This document shows positions 11,985 through 23,049 of a stretch of 64,000 nt of DNA, in pieces. How positions within the stretch are numbered: position 1 is the stretch's first letter; each line of letters begins with the position of its first letter. A model generated the notes under the pieces. The model ran no database searches. It was not told the origin of the DNA and saw nothing but the letters and a program-made list of their open reading frames with translations. This DNA is from Cavia porcellus. Its lineage: Eukaryota; Chordata; Mammalia; Rodentia; Caviidae. The translations under genes and the position numbers were made by a program. The stretch is from assembly GCF_034190915.1 (NCBI RefSeq), contig NW_026947484.1:210750657-210814656 (forward strand). The letters are read 5' to 3'.

Positions 11985-12085
11985 TTATTTATTTATTTTT
12001 TATTTTTTTGATATTGGGAATTGAACTCAAGATCTTGCGTTTTCCAGGCAGGTGCTTGTGCCACTGAGCTACATCCCTGGCCTAA
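11985..12085 (-). repeat. ID-like tRNA-derived SINE
   Basis: T-rich start, then gatattgggaattgaactca, ccaggcaggtgcttgtgcca and ctgagctacatccctggcc. Confidence 0.85.
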
Positions 12086-12530
12086 AATTTTAATACACAA
12101 TCATTTTGAATACGTACCAACTAACACTCAAATGGCACTGATTATCGGCCAAGAGTAAGCTTAGGTAAAGGCTCAGGACAAGTGAGTTTCCTCACAAATG
12201 AAGGTTTGAACTTTCTCGCTCTGTGTAACTTCTTTTTTCTGGTGAGTTCCCTTCTTAGGAATACATTCTAACTGAATGCCTAACTACTGTGTATATACAC
12301 CCCTTCTTACAAGTGGAAATGCCTGCAGAATACAAACACTAACAGCAGGATAACAGCAGACAAATAGTTGAGGATGTTTACTGGGTATCCAGTGGAGACA
12401 ATGTCAACACAGCCATAAGATGATGCTACAGCAATGTAAATTACTAATAAATGGGAGGGAAGCCCCAAAATGATCAAGGAAAGGTTAATGGTATAAACTC
12501 CAAAGTGGAGAAAGTCTCCTACTCAAGACT

Positions 12531-12631
12531 GTTTTTTGGTCTTTTTCTTTTTTATTGGTACCAGGGATCAAACTCACGACCACACACTTGCAAGGCAGGT
12601 GCTTATGCCACTGAGCTAAATCCCTAGCCCG
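12531..12631 (-). repeat. ID-like SINE with target-site duplication
   Basis: Near-consensus copy with tttttattggtaccagggat, cttgcaaggcaggtgctta and gctaaatccctagccc. It is flanked by a perfect 13-bp duplication cctactcaagact (12518-12530 and 12632-12644), so the insertion is fairly recent. Confidence 0.93.
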
Positions 12632-14162
12632 CCTACTCAAGACTTTTAAAAGAACAGATTGAAAACCTCGGAGAAACCTGAAAAGTCCCTAACTTCTTAA
12701 GCAACTGGAACTGGGTTACCTCTGGGACAGAGCTCTGTGGTGCTCACTGTGTGCACTCCTCAGCACAGAACCAAGCACTCTCGCAGCTCTGGAGGCTGAA
12801 GAGCCTCCTGGAATCCCTGCTTCTTTTCAAATGGTACGTGCTAAAACTGGCTTTCTCACACTACTGCTACCATAGCCATGAGTGAAATCAACACATAACC
12901 TCTTCAGGAAAGGGAGGGGAAAGGATTAAAAAAAAAAACACCAACTCTCCACCATGAATGTAATCATTATGTACTGCAAATATGTCCTGATAAAAATTGT
13001 TTTAAAAATGCTCCAGAACAGAATAACCTCTTCAATGTGTGTGCTCTCTACTGTTAGCAAGAAGCCAGCTGTGAGTTAAGACTTTGCCCTACCAGGAGTA
13101 TCAAGGGGCCAGAAGGGTAAAAGAGGCATTCCTTAGGAGGACCAGTCCCCACCTCCTGCTCCAGGCTCAAGTTTCCTGAGCACAAGTAACTGGAGAACCA
13201 TAATCAGAACCATATTGGCTGGTTACAGTCATTACAAAGATGGCCCAGAGAAGCCTTGGATACTCCTCTGAAGAGGTCAGTGAAACACACGAGACTGTTG
13301 AAAAACAAAGTATTATGTCAGCTCTAATGCACTAAAAGGATATGTTTTCCAAGGAAACCCCAAGTTTGCAGAATGTGCCCTCTACCACAGCAGATGCTGA
13401 AAGAAAGCTCTGATTAGTCATCTCTACTTCCTCTCCAGCACACAGAGCAGGCGCTCGAGAAAGGCCTGCTGAGTCAGTGAGTGCAGCTGCAGACCTCAGA
13501 GTGCTGGCCCAGACAGGCAATCCAGCTGTTGGCAGTAAAGGCCTGGGAGAGTTACGAAAACGTCTAAGCACCTGAGAAGCCCACAGCACTGGGCCCCAGC
13601 CCCCGGAAGCTTACCTTCACCGCTAAATAATACATACTCTGTGACACAATGATAGACGTGATCTGTGGATATACATCCCAAATGACATGTCACCCATTTA
13701 CCTACTGACCCTGGCTCCCTCAAGCAGAGGCTTTACGGGAAATAAAACTGAAGGAAATCTCTGGGATTAAAAGGTAAGATTTCTCCAGGTTATACAGATA
13801 TTAATGAGAATAAATTTTCACTCTTCGGTGGCTCCATTTAGACTCATATGAACAAAGAGCAACACCCAAATCCACTGTGAAAACCCTTCGCTCTCACACA
13901 ATAGCAGCAGAAATGCCCAAAGACCCAACAAAGCAGCAAACACAGCCTTGAAAGCCTCCCAGGTCAGGACCTGTTGGCTTATAACTCGGCTGAGAAACCG
14001 AGCTTCACTTTTGAACTGGACAAATGATCTTAAGGGAAATGATTCATAAGCACGGCCAATCGCTTGACCTCCAACTCCTGGAGTGCACGGCAGTGACACA
14101 CTCGTAAGCGTACTGAGCGCTGCACTGCCTGCCCACGGCTCCCCCCTCGCCGCCCCACACAC

Positions 14163-14291
14163 CTTGCTGGACATCTTCAGAGTGTCGATCTCCTCCCTCT
14201 GCTTAGACAGCGTCTCATTCATGCTGCACAGGTGGTCGCTCATCATACTCAACTGGTCCTCGTAGCTCCTCTTGGTGGTGGTCAGCTCGTC
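14163..14291 (-). CDS. PPP1R21: PPP1R21 exon 21, TTKRSYEDQ motif
   Basis: 43 codons, residues 729-771, DELTTTKRSYEDQLSM... to ...TLKMSSK. It contains the TTKRSYEDQ signature that names the C-terminal Pfam domain. Heptad-like and strongly helical. Acceptor TTTAG, donor AAG|GTGTGT, phase 0 at both ends. Confidence 0.98.
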
Positions 14292-15120
14292 CTAAACAGC
14301 AAAGGCAAAGAGAGAAAACTAAGGTAAAGCCCCATTCAGCCCACTCTGAAGCTTTTTAGATTTATTTAAGAAATTTGGAAAAGCAACCTAGCAAGATGGC
14401 CTAAGTGTAAATTAATCTATAGGCTAAAGCATGGGCCTAACAGGAGAAAGAAGTTAAAAGAAAGGAAGAAAGTTTTTCTCTCAGTTTTAAATGTGTGCTT
14501 CGTTTCTTTGCAAAACTCTAAAGGTTCCCTTCTATGACAGGTACAAAACTGTCAGCAAAAGCAGAGGTAAAAGGATCTCTCCAAGTCTGCTGGGGCCCTG
14601 CCCTGGGCCGCTCCGTCCAGAGGCGCCCCCCGTCCTCTCTCCTAGCCTGCCCTCAGGAAGGAGCGGCGGGGTGCTGCTGAGCCCAGCGTCTTGCTTCACC
14701 TGGCACCAGGTTTACACTGACAGGAACCCTGTGGAAAGCAAGACTTCAAACAAGGCGGCGAGGACGAAGGTACTGTGCAGCCCCACCTTCCAGTTTAGTC
14801 AGTTTTAGCAAATGGGAAAGAGAAAGAACAGCGTAAGGTACAGAAAAGCCTACAGCCCACAGTGACGAGTATTCACAAGAAAAAGCAGCAGCGCTTGTGG
14901 GTGAGTAAGTATTATTTAAACAAACGCTGGCTATAAAAGAACTTAAGATTATGATCAAGACAGAGAAACAATTTCTTTGGTCTGACATAGTTAAGATGAT
15001 ACTCCAAGACAGAAACAAAGTACTGGGGGGAGCGCGGGTCGTGTCAGCCGCCACTGCTCTGCCCGCCTCGAACTCCCCATAAAACACACGGAGCCTGTGG
15101 AGGCGGCACGCAGCGCTCAC
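14292..15120 (-). other. PPP1R21 intron 20
   Basis: 829 bp; GC-rich patch near 14590-14680. No repeat or RNA gene recognised. Confidence 0.8.
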
Positions 15121-15219
15121 CTGGAGTCTGCTGATGTTCTGACTGGCAACTTTCATCTCCTCTGTCAGCGTCTCCTTCGACTTCTCGGCCAACGCTAGTC
15201 TTTTAGAGAGTGCTCGGCA
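15121..15219 (-). CDS. PPP1R21: PPP1R21 exon 20
   Basis: 33 codons, residues 696-728, CRALSKRLALAEKSK through NISRLQ. Coiled coil. Acceptor CGCAG, donor CAG|GTGAGC, phase 0. Confidence 0.98.
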
Positions 15220-15316
15220 CTGCGGGATCAGAAAACATTCCATTTCTAGGACAGCATTCCAAAACAAGTCTGCTTCAGGGGAAGTTACTGTAAGATACTC
15301 CCCAAAGGGAAAAGTC

Positions 15317-15342
15317 ATTCATTCATTCATTCATTGATTCAC
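15317..15342 (+). repeat. (CATT)n microsatellite
   Basis: Five to six tandem catt units in tcattcattcattcattc, the last one degenerate. Confidence 0.9.
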
Positions 15343-16359
15343 ACCACAGATATTCACACACAGAAGAAAGATGTAGCTGAACTCTCTTTACTTTAGTTAA
15401 GGAAAAAAAGCCAGCAACTCAAGCTCAGCAATTTTTTCCTACCTCTGGCCTAAGGACCCAGGGCTTACCAAAACAACCCAAACTTTTCCCATTTACCCAG
15501 ATTTAGTGTATACTTATGATGGATGAAAAGAGAAGTGATAATTTCAAAATTGATCAACACCTTCTGGTATCTGATAAGATACTTTTCTTGTGTTTAAGGA
15601 CCTCCCTTGGAGACCACTGCCTATCAGCCCACAGTAGATAGGTTTAAATGAGCAGGGCTGTAAGCAGTCCTAACAAACTGAGACCCTGCAGACACAGCAG
15701 ATGAAAGTGGAAAACGAAAACTCCCATTTCACACTACTAGACTTTCCAACAAGGCACCTAGTAAGACTCACAAGGAGAATCTGGTGAGACACATTTAGCA
15801 CTGTCAATGTCAGATGCTCTCTCTCATCAATCCAGTAAAGTCACACGGGGCCACCACTTCCTGTTTACAGATGAAGAAAAACTAGGACAAGCTAAAAATT
15901 CTTGTATCACAATTATGTTGAAGACAATTACTAAAACAGCCGTATGTCTTGGAAATAAAGCAGCTTTAAAAATTCTCCAGTTACTCATTTTACTTCTCAA
16001 GAAAACTTCAGGACAGTTAGCCACCCAACTGCCCACCTTCCTGTTAACCAAACTTTTATTCTCTGGTTAGCTCTGAGCCTGACAAAGAGGGAGAGGGACA
16101 TGTGGGTCCTCGAGAGGATGACACTGTCCCACATCAGGATGCGCCCTCAGAAAGCAGGCAGGGAGCTGCCCACAGGGACAGGCTTATTTGCTGCTCCAGC
16201 ACTCGGGGAGGTGCTGCAGTGATCCCGCTGCCTGTCATGGCCTTCTGTCCTCCCCTGGGCATTCCGGCAACTGTCACCACGGCTCTGCTCCATGAGCACA
16301 GGTATAGTAGCTGCTGGCAAGCCCAACTGAGCGAGGCACTTCATTTATTCTTTTATTTT

Positions 16360-16456
16360 TTTGTCTTTTTCTTTTTTATCGGTACCAGGGATCGAACTTA
16401 CAACCACACACTTGCAAGGCAGGCACTTATGCTGCTGAGCTAAATCCCCAGCCCAG
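16360..16456 (-). repeat. ID-like tRNA-derived SINE
   Basis: Near-consensus reverse copy: cttttttatcggtaccaggg, cttgcaaggcaggcactta, gctgagctaaatccccagcc. Low divergence. Confidence 0.92.
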
Positions 16457-16664
16457 TTTTCTAATTCTTAAGATAAAATGATTAAGGAAGAAAAAAACCA
16501 AAGTAAGATTTTGTATTTTTGAAGACTGAAAAGGTCACATCTTTCATCTTATGTACAGGAACTCACTGCTGTATACTTATCATTAAAAAACTGAAGTTTA
16601 TTTTAAAAAAATTAGTGTCTTTAACTACATAATCTCTAATAATAATGCCCCAAAACACATTATG

Positions 16665-16830
16665 CACCAGGTGTGGTGGCACATGCCTGCAATCCCAGCA
16701 CTTGGGAGGCGGAGGCAGGGTAACTGATTCGAGTTCAAGGCTGTGCTCCATAGTGAGTTCAAGGCCAGTCTGGACTACAGGGTGAGGTCCTGTCTCAAAT
16801 GAACGAACGAACGAACGAACGAAAGAAAGA
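16665..16830 (+). repeat. B1-like SINE with (GAAC)n tail
   Basis: ccaggtgtggtggcacatgc, ggaggcggaggcaggg and gaggtcctgtctcaaa define a sense B1-like element with an internal duplicated gagttcaaggc segment. Its A-rich tail has turned into a (gaac)n/(gaaag)n microsatellite at about 16799-16830. Confidence 0.9.
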
Positions 16831-17131
16831 AGGAAAGAGAAGAAAGGAGTGGGGGGAGAAAGAAATCATATACTATGCGCCCACAGGGAAGGCCACTCTA
16901 AGCCTCCCAGCTGTCTCGAAGAAACTGAGAAATGACAAATCAGTCTTATGCTCACATATATTGAAATGAAGATTTTGAGTGGTACACAGACTCGTCAGGA
17001 TTAACTGCAACCAGATTTAGACGCAAGCAGGTCTGAAACGCACAGACACTGATTTCTCTCCTGTGAGCAGCAGGCCAGGACAGGGCCCTGAATGCTGAAT
17101 CCCCACTAAATCCTGAGGAGTCCCCACTCAC

Positions 17132-17248
17132 CTCGGCGTAGAAGTGCACTGCCTTACTGTCTGCCAGCTGCAGCTGCGACGTGAGCTCCACCACCCTGGC
17201 CATGTAGTGGTTCTTAATCAGGTCTTCGCGAGACTCTGCATCTGGAAC
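17132..17248 (-). CDS. PPP1R21: PPP1R21 exon 19
   Basis: 39 codons, residues 657-695, VPDAESREDLIKNHYMAR to SKAVHFYAE. Acceptor TTTAG, donor GAG|GTGAGT, phase 0. Flanks the optional-looking 33-nt exon 18. Confidence 0.98.
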
Positions 17249-18482
17249 CTAAACAGAGTACACACACATAAACAAATGCTGCTGGGAGATGATGCAATTC
17301 CAGGCAAAAGATCAAGACCTCAGTCTGCACACTTGCCCTTGACACTGGGTAGGGAACCAGTCTGCCCACCTCTCAGAGAAGCACCAGCTGTGGTGAGTAA
17401 ACGGATACTAAGATTGTTTATCCAGCATTCAGCCTCTCCCAACCCTCTCAGCAGACAGCGGAGCTGAGGTGCAGCACTGGGAGCCCCCGCGGCGCTGCAC
17501 AGCTCCTCCTACCCCTCTATCCGGCCCTCATCTGCCATGATCCTGACTGTCAGAATCTCACTGGTTCCCGTGTCCTCTTCTAATTGAAGAGGGCAAGAGA
17601 AGCAGTTTATATTGGGGCTGCTACACTCTGAACTCATTGTTTAAAAAATTATCTTAAGACAAACACTAATAAATACTTCTATATCAGGTTTTGGTCTCTG
17701 TTCCAGTTATTACTTCCAGTTACTCTGCCAATGACACAGTACTGAGTTTAATTTAAAAATACATGAACAGCCAAGAGCAGTAGTACATGCCTGGAACCGA
17801 GTTACCTAGGAAGCTGAGGCAGGAAGACTGTTTTAAAATGCGAGGCCAGTCTGAGAAACTTAGCAAGACTAAGTCTCAAAATAAAAACTAAAAAGGGCTT
17901 GGAATGTAGCTCAGTGGTGGGGCCCCTCTGGGTTCAGGACCCACTGCTCAAAGAAAAACTACATACAGAAGTTCAAGATTACGTATAAGATTAAGAAGTC
18001 ACAGCTCTTATCATCTGCTTGAAGTATATTGATCACTGTTCCATACTGAATGGCAAACTGGGTAACTTCAGTTTTGTCAACAGTTACTTACAAACTTACA
18101 TCTTAAAATAGTTCAAACCCTAATGTGCAAGCCTGTATGACAAGCCAGATCTGCCCTGCATGCGCCACTCATCAAGGCCACGAGCCTCACATGCACACCA
18201 GCAGGAGGGGGCCGCAGCGGACCACCCCTTCTCAGAAGCTGCCGAGGCAAGGCCCCAAGGCAAGGCGCTCAAGACGGCAATCGCAAAAGCAGGCTGTAAG
18301 CTGTTGGTGACAGTTAAACTAGAACCAGACAGAAAACCACGCAAATGCACTGACAGAAGAGGAAAACGCTGGCTCCACGTCTGTCAGGAACGCAGCGGAC
18401 AGAGACGGCTTCTACAGGACTTCGCCAGCACCTGCCAGGCACTCACTGAACAGACCAGACACAGAAACCAGGCGCGCCTTAC
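17249..18482 (-). other. PPP1R21 intron 18
   Basis: Holds a diverged B1-like SINE (17765-17890) followed by a decayed ID-like copy (17897-17960). Nothing else recognised. Confidence 0.75.
17765..17960 (+). repeat. Old B1-like plus ID-like SINE pair
   Basis: agcagtagtacatgcctgga ... gaagctgaggcaggaagact resembles a B1 left half. An A-rich linker is then followed by gggcttggaatgtagctcag, the A-box end of an ID-like element. Both heavily diverged. Confidence 0.6.
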
Positions 18483-18515
18483 CTCACTGTCAGACGTCCT
18501 GGTCAGAACACCCAT
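18483..18515 (-). CDS. PPP1R21: PPP1R21 exon 18, 33-nt microexon
   Basis: 11 codons, MGVLTRTSDSE, residues 646-656. Acceptor TTCCAG, donor GAG|GTAAGG. Phase 0 on both sides, so skipping it would keep the frame and shorten the protein to 769 aa. Confidence 0.96.
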
Positions 18516-18619
18516 CTGGAACACAAGGGACAGAATCTTTAGGACAGAATGTGTGCATTTCAAACACGACCTGTAAAACTCTCTCTTCTCAGTCCACGTT
18601 GGTTTACAGAGCACCCAGG

Positions 18620-18765
18620 GCACAGGACTAGAAAATCACACCTATAATTCCAGCGCTCAGGAGACTGAGGCAGGAGGATCTTTTCAAGTTCTCAACCTAC
18701 CTGGACTATACAGCAAGACCCTCCCTCAAAATAACACTACCACCACCAACAACAACAAAAAAACC
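18620..18765 (+). repeat. B1-like SINE, diverged
   Basis: cacacctataattccagcgc, gactgaggcaggaggatc, cagcaagaccctccctcaaa, followed by an ACC/AAC-rich tail. Confidence 0.8.
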
Positions 18766-19069
18766 CAAAAGATCGTGACTGCTGAATCCAGGTTACAGTT
18801 CAAGGTGAAAAGGCAAGTACGTGGGCACAGTCACTCCAGAAAACTGCTGGACACTCTCTTCTAACGGAGTTTGCTAACTGGAGACTGCATGGGCAGTCTC
18901 CACCTATTCTAAATCATACCTTCAAAGCGCTACTCAAGCAGTAAGCAGTGTTATACCCAGCTAGCTGCAGAAGTCTTTTGAGATACTTTTTAATTGAATA
19001 GTCCTATTTTTCTACTCAGCCAAGCAGGCACACCAATTACTTTTTCTCTAGCAGTTAAGAAGTGCTACA

Positions 19070-19245
19070 CCCAGGGCCTGTGTGGTAATGCACGACTATA
19101 ATGCTGGCATTCAGGAGGCTGAGACAGGAGGATCACCATGAGTTTAACACCAGCTTGTTCTACAGAGTGAGTTCAAGGTCTGCCTGAGTTATGCAGAGAC
19201 CCTATCTCAAAAAACAAAACAAAACAAAAAACAAATAAATAAACC
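19070..19245 (+). repeat. B1-like SINE, long form
   Basis: gcctgtgtggtaatgcacga, gaggctgagacaggaggatc, gagaccctatctcaaaaaac with A-rich tail. Carries the extra gagttcaaggtctgcctgag segment seen in other sense copies here. Confidence 0.85.
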
Positions 19246-19469
19246 ACTAGACATGTTTTTATTAAAGAACAGAACCATTTTACATTTGACTTACTGTATA
19301 TTTTCTAGAAACACACCTCTCACCAAGCGGATAGATCATGCAAAATTGCAGGGGATTTATCAGAGTTGCAGGAAATTCAATGCAGTTGCTTTTTCAAGGA
19401 AACAGTCTACTTACTAACCTGCTTTTTCTGGAGGCATATGGATCATTACTGTTATAAACTAACATAATT

Positions 19470-19775
19470 TAGATGGCTCTTACGGTACGAATGTCTGACT
19501 CCCTAAAATTCCTATGTGAGATCCTAAGCCACACGGTGATGGTATTGGAGGATGGGGGCCAAGGGAGATGACCTCATGAGATTAAAAAGACAGCCAGAGA
19601 CTCGCTCATCCCTACTATCATGTAAGTGTCAGGAAACACACCCTCATCAGACACCATACCCACAAGCACCCTGATCTTGGATTTCCCAGCTTCCAGAACT
19701 GCGAGGAAATTTCCATTCTTGTAAATCACCCAGTTTATGGTATTTTGTTGTAGCAAATGGAATACACTGAGACAA
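19470..19775 (+). repeat. MLT1-like LTR
   Basis: atggtattggaggatggggg, agcttccagaactgcgagga and cacccagtttatggtatttt match, in order, the 3' half of MLT1-type MaLR LTRs. Old solo LTR with no coding sequence. Confidence 0.7.
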
Positions 19776-19855
19776 TGGTTCATACTGAACACCAGGTTAG
19801 ATCCTTACTAACAAGTACAGAAAAAAGAAAACCATGGATGACCACAGACACTCAC

Positions 19856-20098
19856 CAGACCAGTGCTCTGCGCGGGCTCCATCGTGGCCTTTGCTGTGGC
19901 TTCGTCCTGGCCAGTGGTGTTCACGACAGCAGTATTTTCCTGGGCCAGCCCAGTCAGCTGCCCGCTGCTAGTACTCCTCAGCTTATCCACAATTCGCTGG
20001 TTTTCTTTTTCTAGCTTGATTTTGGCTAGCTGTGCTTCTAACATCCAATGTTCTTTTTCCTGTTCCAGTTTAGAAATCTTTTCTAAACTCTGTTGAAC
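19856..20098 (-). CDS. PPP1R21: PPP1R21 exon 17
   Basis: 81 codons, the largest coding exon here, residues 565-645. It opens with VQQSLEKISKLEQEKEH (coiled coil), continues through KIKLEKENQR, and ends in a less ordered Ser/Thr/Ala-rich stretch (TTGQDEATAK ... PAQSTGL), the part most diverged from human. Acceptor AAG, donor CTG|GTGAGT, phase 0. Confidence 0.98.
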
Positions 20099-20109
20099 CT
20101 TGAAATGTA

Positions 20110-20515
20110 ACACAGAGTTATGCATCAGCTATGTCAACCAGTTTTTCATTGCTGACAAAATACCTAATGACAACTTAAAAGGACAGAAGGCTTATGCTGG
20201 CTCGTGGTGCTAGCGGCTGTAGCCCATGGTTGGCTGAGGCCAGTGCTTTGGGCCTGAGCTGCAGCAGAACATCACGACACAAAGGCATGGTGGCAGAAGG
20301 CTACTCTCCTCATGGCAACACGGAAGCACAGAGAGCAAGAAGCCAGGGACAAGACAGAGTTTTTAAAGCTGTGTCCCAGGACTCACTCCCTTTACCTAGG
20401 GACCATTCAGCAGGAACTCATCATTGAAGAGCCCTCTTGACCTAATCACATCCCAATAGCCCATGAGCTGGCAACAAGCCTTCAGCTTTATGAGCCCTTG
20501 GCAGGATGCCAAAAA
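20110..20515 (-). repeat. LTR, MaLR-like, antisense
   Basis: Plus strand reads caaaatacctaatgacaact, gtagcccatggttggctgag, tttgggcctgagctgcagca and gagcaagaagccagggacaa, the reverse of the 3' half of an LTR class related to the copies at 35640, 45520 and 61715. Non-coding. Confidence 0.55.
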
Positions 20516-20523
20516 TGCTTTAC

Positions 20524-20534
20524 AAAATGTTAAC
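20524..20534 (+). repeat. Left target-site duplication
   Basis: aaaatgttaac, repeated exactly at 21562-21572. Confidence 0.75.
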
Positions 20535-21561
20535 CAAGGTACAAGCCACGCAGGGCTCAGGAGGAGAAACAAGCCAATCTGCCCTTCCTCTGAGTTGGCA
20601 GAAGTCATGCTGGGCCTGCGAGGAGTAACAAGAAGAACAGGAAAACAATTTTGTCCTTCCTGTGAGCTGGTAAATGCCGTGCAGAGCCCAGGAGGAGAAA
20701 GAAGCCAAATCTGACCTTCCTGTAAGTCAGTGGAAGTCATGCGGAGCCTGGGGGGGGGGGGGAATAACAAGAACAACAAAAAAAGACCATTGGTCCTTCC
20801 TGTGAGCCAACTGGCACGTGGGCTGGGAGACAAGCACATCTTCCCACCCTCCCAGCCCTCCTCCCACCAAGTAAGCAACCAGCTGATCCAGAGGACAGGC
20901 TAAGTTGATATAGCATCTGAGGTACAAAAACAACTTAATGCTTGTATTATTTAATTGACTTTGCAGGCCTAAGGCTAGTAGTCTGAACATCTAATAAGAG
21001 GATAACAGTATGCAATATAGCAACTATGGGGGTTTCCTTCTGGCTTGTTTTGGAAATCCAATATTGTTCTCACTGTTTTGTTCTGTTCAGTTTTATTATT
21101 TTTATTCAGTGTTCTGTTTTGACTGGTTTCATTCTGTTCTAGTTGATTTTACTATGTCTGATGGTATATGCAGCAACTTTGAAGCTAACAAGAGGCATTA
21201 TGGTAGACAATGATAATTTCCTATTATTCTGTTTTGAAATTCTACATGACTTTCACCGTTTTGTTTTGATTGGCTTTATTTTGTTTGGCTTTATTCTTTT
21301 TAAAATATGCTTTCAGGGGCCAAGGATTTAGCTCAGCAGCACAAGTGCTTGCCTGGTACATGGGAAGTCATGAGTACCAAAACAAACAAACAAATAAAAA
21401 AAAAACCACTTTCATTTTTTTGTTTTGATTTGTTTTATTTTGCTTTGTTTTGTTTTATGTCTGATGGTATGGACAGCTATTTTGAAGAAAACAAAGAGAC
21501 ATTATGGTAGCCATTGTTGATTGTTTTATTGTTTTGTTTTGATTTTATTTTCTTTAAAAAA
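20535..21561 (+). mobile_element. Retroposon with 11-bp TSD, unidentified family
   Basis: Flanked by aaaatgttaac at 20524-20534 and 21562-21572. The left ~270 bp is a decayed tandem repeat whose 60-80-bp units share ccttcctgtgagctgg. It is followed by a G13-G14 run at 20749-20762, then T-rich sequence. Two related sub-blocks contain atgtctgatggtatg and acattatggtag, and the element ends in an A-run. The A-rich end, the duplication and the apparent 5' truncation indicate L1-type reverse transcription. A G-rich tract near the 3' end is also typical of L1 3' UTRs, so this may be the 3' UTR of a lineage-specific L1. An ID-like SINE is nested at 21317-21410. Confidence 0.7.
21317..21410 (+). repeat. 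ID-like SINE nested in the retroposon
   Basis: ggggccaaggatttagctca, gcacaagtgcttgcctgg, gtcatgagtacc, then an (AAAC)n/A-rich tail. It splits the 3' T-rich region of the host element. Confidence 0.85.
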
Positions 21562-22199
21562 AAAATGTTAACGGACTACTTCACAGAGGTAAAAACTTAT
21601 AGCTTGGCCCTGGGATGGGAGAGATTTATTACACAGGGTCATGCATTACTGTTTTTACTTGTAGTTTTGGTTTCCAACCTTAAAATAAGAAGTTGAACCA
21701 AAGTAAAATAAAACCTCTGTTTATCAAGGACTTCATTAAGACAGTAAAAGACAAGTAGAAAAGGAACCTGTAAAGCATTCATCAGAGATATAATAGCCAA
21801 AACACATAAGGAATAATCTGACAAGTCAGTAAAAAAGGTACCCACTAGAAAAACAGGTAAAATAACAAAAGAACAGAACAGCACTAGAACAGGACTATAA
21901 CATAAAGGAAAAAGTGTTCACTATCAGTAACTATCAAGGCAGAGTGACTCCAACCACCCATCTCACTATGTACAAAAGACAAAATGCACAGGTGTCTACG
22001 GACAACAGGAACCTTCACTCCTACAGTGCTGAGGCAGGGCAGGCGGGAGGAGCATAAACAGCAGGACTGCATTTCATAAAAGGTTCACACAGACAACAAA
22101 GGCACTCTACGGCACGAGAATGCGGGAGAACAGTATGGAAAAGAGTCTGAGGAAGGCTTCCTAGGTCCTGGTAAATTTCTTCTAAAACATACCTTACAC

Positions 22200-22325
22200 A
22201 GCTTTTGGTCTTTCTGAAGATGGGTTTCACTATGCAGTTCAGGCTGGCCTTGAACTCACGCAATCCTCCTGCCTCAGCGTTCAGAGTGCCGGCATTACAG
22301 GCGTGTACCACCACGACTGGCTCCC
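22200..22325 (-). repeat. B1-like SINE, antisense
   Basis: gaagatgggtttcactatgc, aggctggccttgaactcac, cctcctgcctcagcg and ggcattacaggcgtgtacca in inverse B1 order. Confidence 0.9.
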
Positions 22326-22356
22326 CTCCCTTTTTTAAATCTTAGGTCCTGGTTAC

Positions 22357-22524
22357 ATTTTTTTTTTTTTTTTTTTTTTGTCTTTGTGAGACAGGGTCTC
22401 GCTGTACAGTTCAGGCTGGCCTTGGGCTAACTTTGTAGGCCAGGCTGGTCTCGAACTCACAACGATCCTCCCGCCTCAGCCTCCTGAGTGCTGGGATTAC
22501 AGGCATGAGCCACTATGCCTGGCT
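22357..22524 (-). repeat. B1-like SINE, antisense, long form
   Basis: Starts with a run of 20 T, then gagacagggtctcgctgtac, a duplicated 'aggctgg' segment (ggccttgggctaactttgta) and ctgggattacaggcatgagc. Flanked by imperfect repeats ggttacattt and ggctacattt. Low divergence. Confidence 0.92.
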
Positions 22525-22584
22525 GTCTTGGCTACATTTAATACTCAATTATGAAAATTTGCTGGGATGCTTACTAGTGGGATA

Positions 22585-22790
22585 TATTTTCTGTTTATCA
22601 TGGTGCTGGGGACTGAACCTCAGGCCCTTACAGTGAGCTATACCCTCAGTCCTTTGTTATTTATACTTTTAGATAGGGTCTTACTAAATCGCTAAATTGC
22701 TCAGACTAGGCTCCAACGTGTGATCCTCCTGCCTCAGTCTCCCAGAGAGCTGGGATTATGGTCATACACAATCTTCGCTAGCTTGTTGTA
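22585..22790 (-). repeat. Diverged ID-like and B1-like fragments
   Basis: ggtgctggggactgaacctc ... gagctataccctcagtcc (ID-like, reverse) is followed by agatagggtcttactaaatc ... cctcctgcctcagtctccca (B1-like, reverse). Both old. Confidence 0.6.
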
Positions 22791-22878
22791 TTTTACAAGT
22801 TAAAAATCTTAATTCTCAGTAGAAATAACAGCTTGAGAATTACATAAAAATAAAAGCAATCTTACAGTAAATTTAAAT

Positions 22879-23047
22879 GTTTTTTTTTTTTGTTTGTTTG
22901 TTTTTGTTTTGAGACAAGGTCTTACTATGCAGTTCAGGCTGGCCTTGGGCTTACTTTGTAGCCCAGGCTGGTCTCAAACTCACAACAATCCTCCTGCCTC
23001 AGCCTCCCGAATGCTGGGATTACAGGCGTGAGCGACCATGCCTGGCT
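22879..23047 (-). repeat. B1-like SINE, antisense, long form
   Basis: T-rich start with (gttt)n, then gagacaaggtcttactatgc, ggccttgggcttactttgta, gctgggattacaggcgtgag. Same extended subfamily as 22357-22524. Confidence 0.92.
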
Positions 23048-23049
23048 CT

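Larger units (their letters stand above)
11604..14162 (-). other. PPP1R21 intron 21
   Basis: Holds two antisense-read ID-like SINEs (11985-12085 and 12535-12631). The rest shows no recognisable exon or RNA gene. The 75-85-codon frames at 13332-13723 have no similarity I recognise. Confidence 0.8.
15220..17131 (-). other. PPP1R21 intron 19
   Basis: Contains a (CATT)n tract at 15317-15342, an antisense-read ID-like SINE (16360-16456) and a B1-like SINE (16665-16830). Otherwise nothing recognised. Confidence 0.8.
18516..19855 (-). other. PPP1R21 intron 17
   Basis: Contains two sense B1-like SINEs (18620-18760 and 19070-19245) and an MLT1-like LTR (19470-19775). Confidence 0.8.

Noticed and set aside
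20463..20990. Overlapping frames of 60-160 codons with repetitive peptides
   Set aside because: The peptide repeats come from the DNA tandem repeat inside the retroposon, open in several frames; no coding bias.
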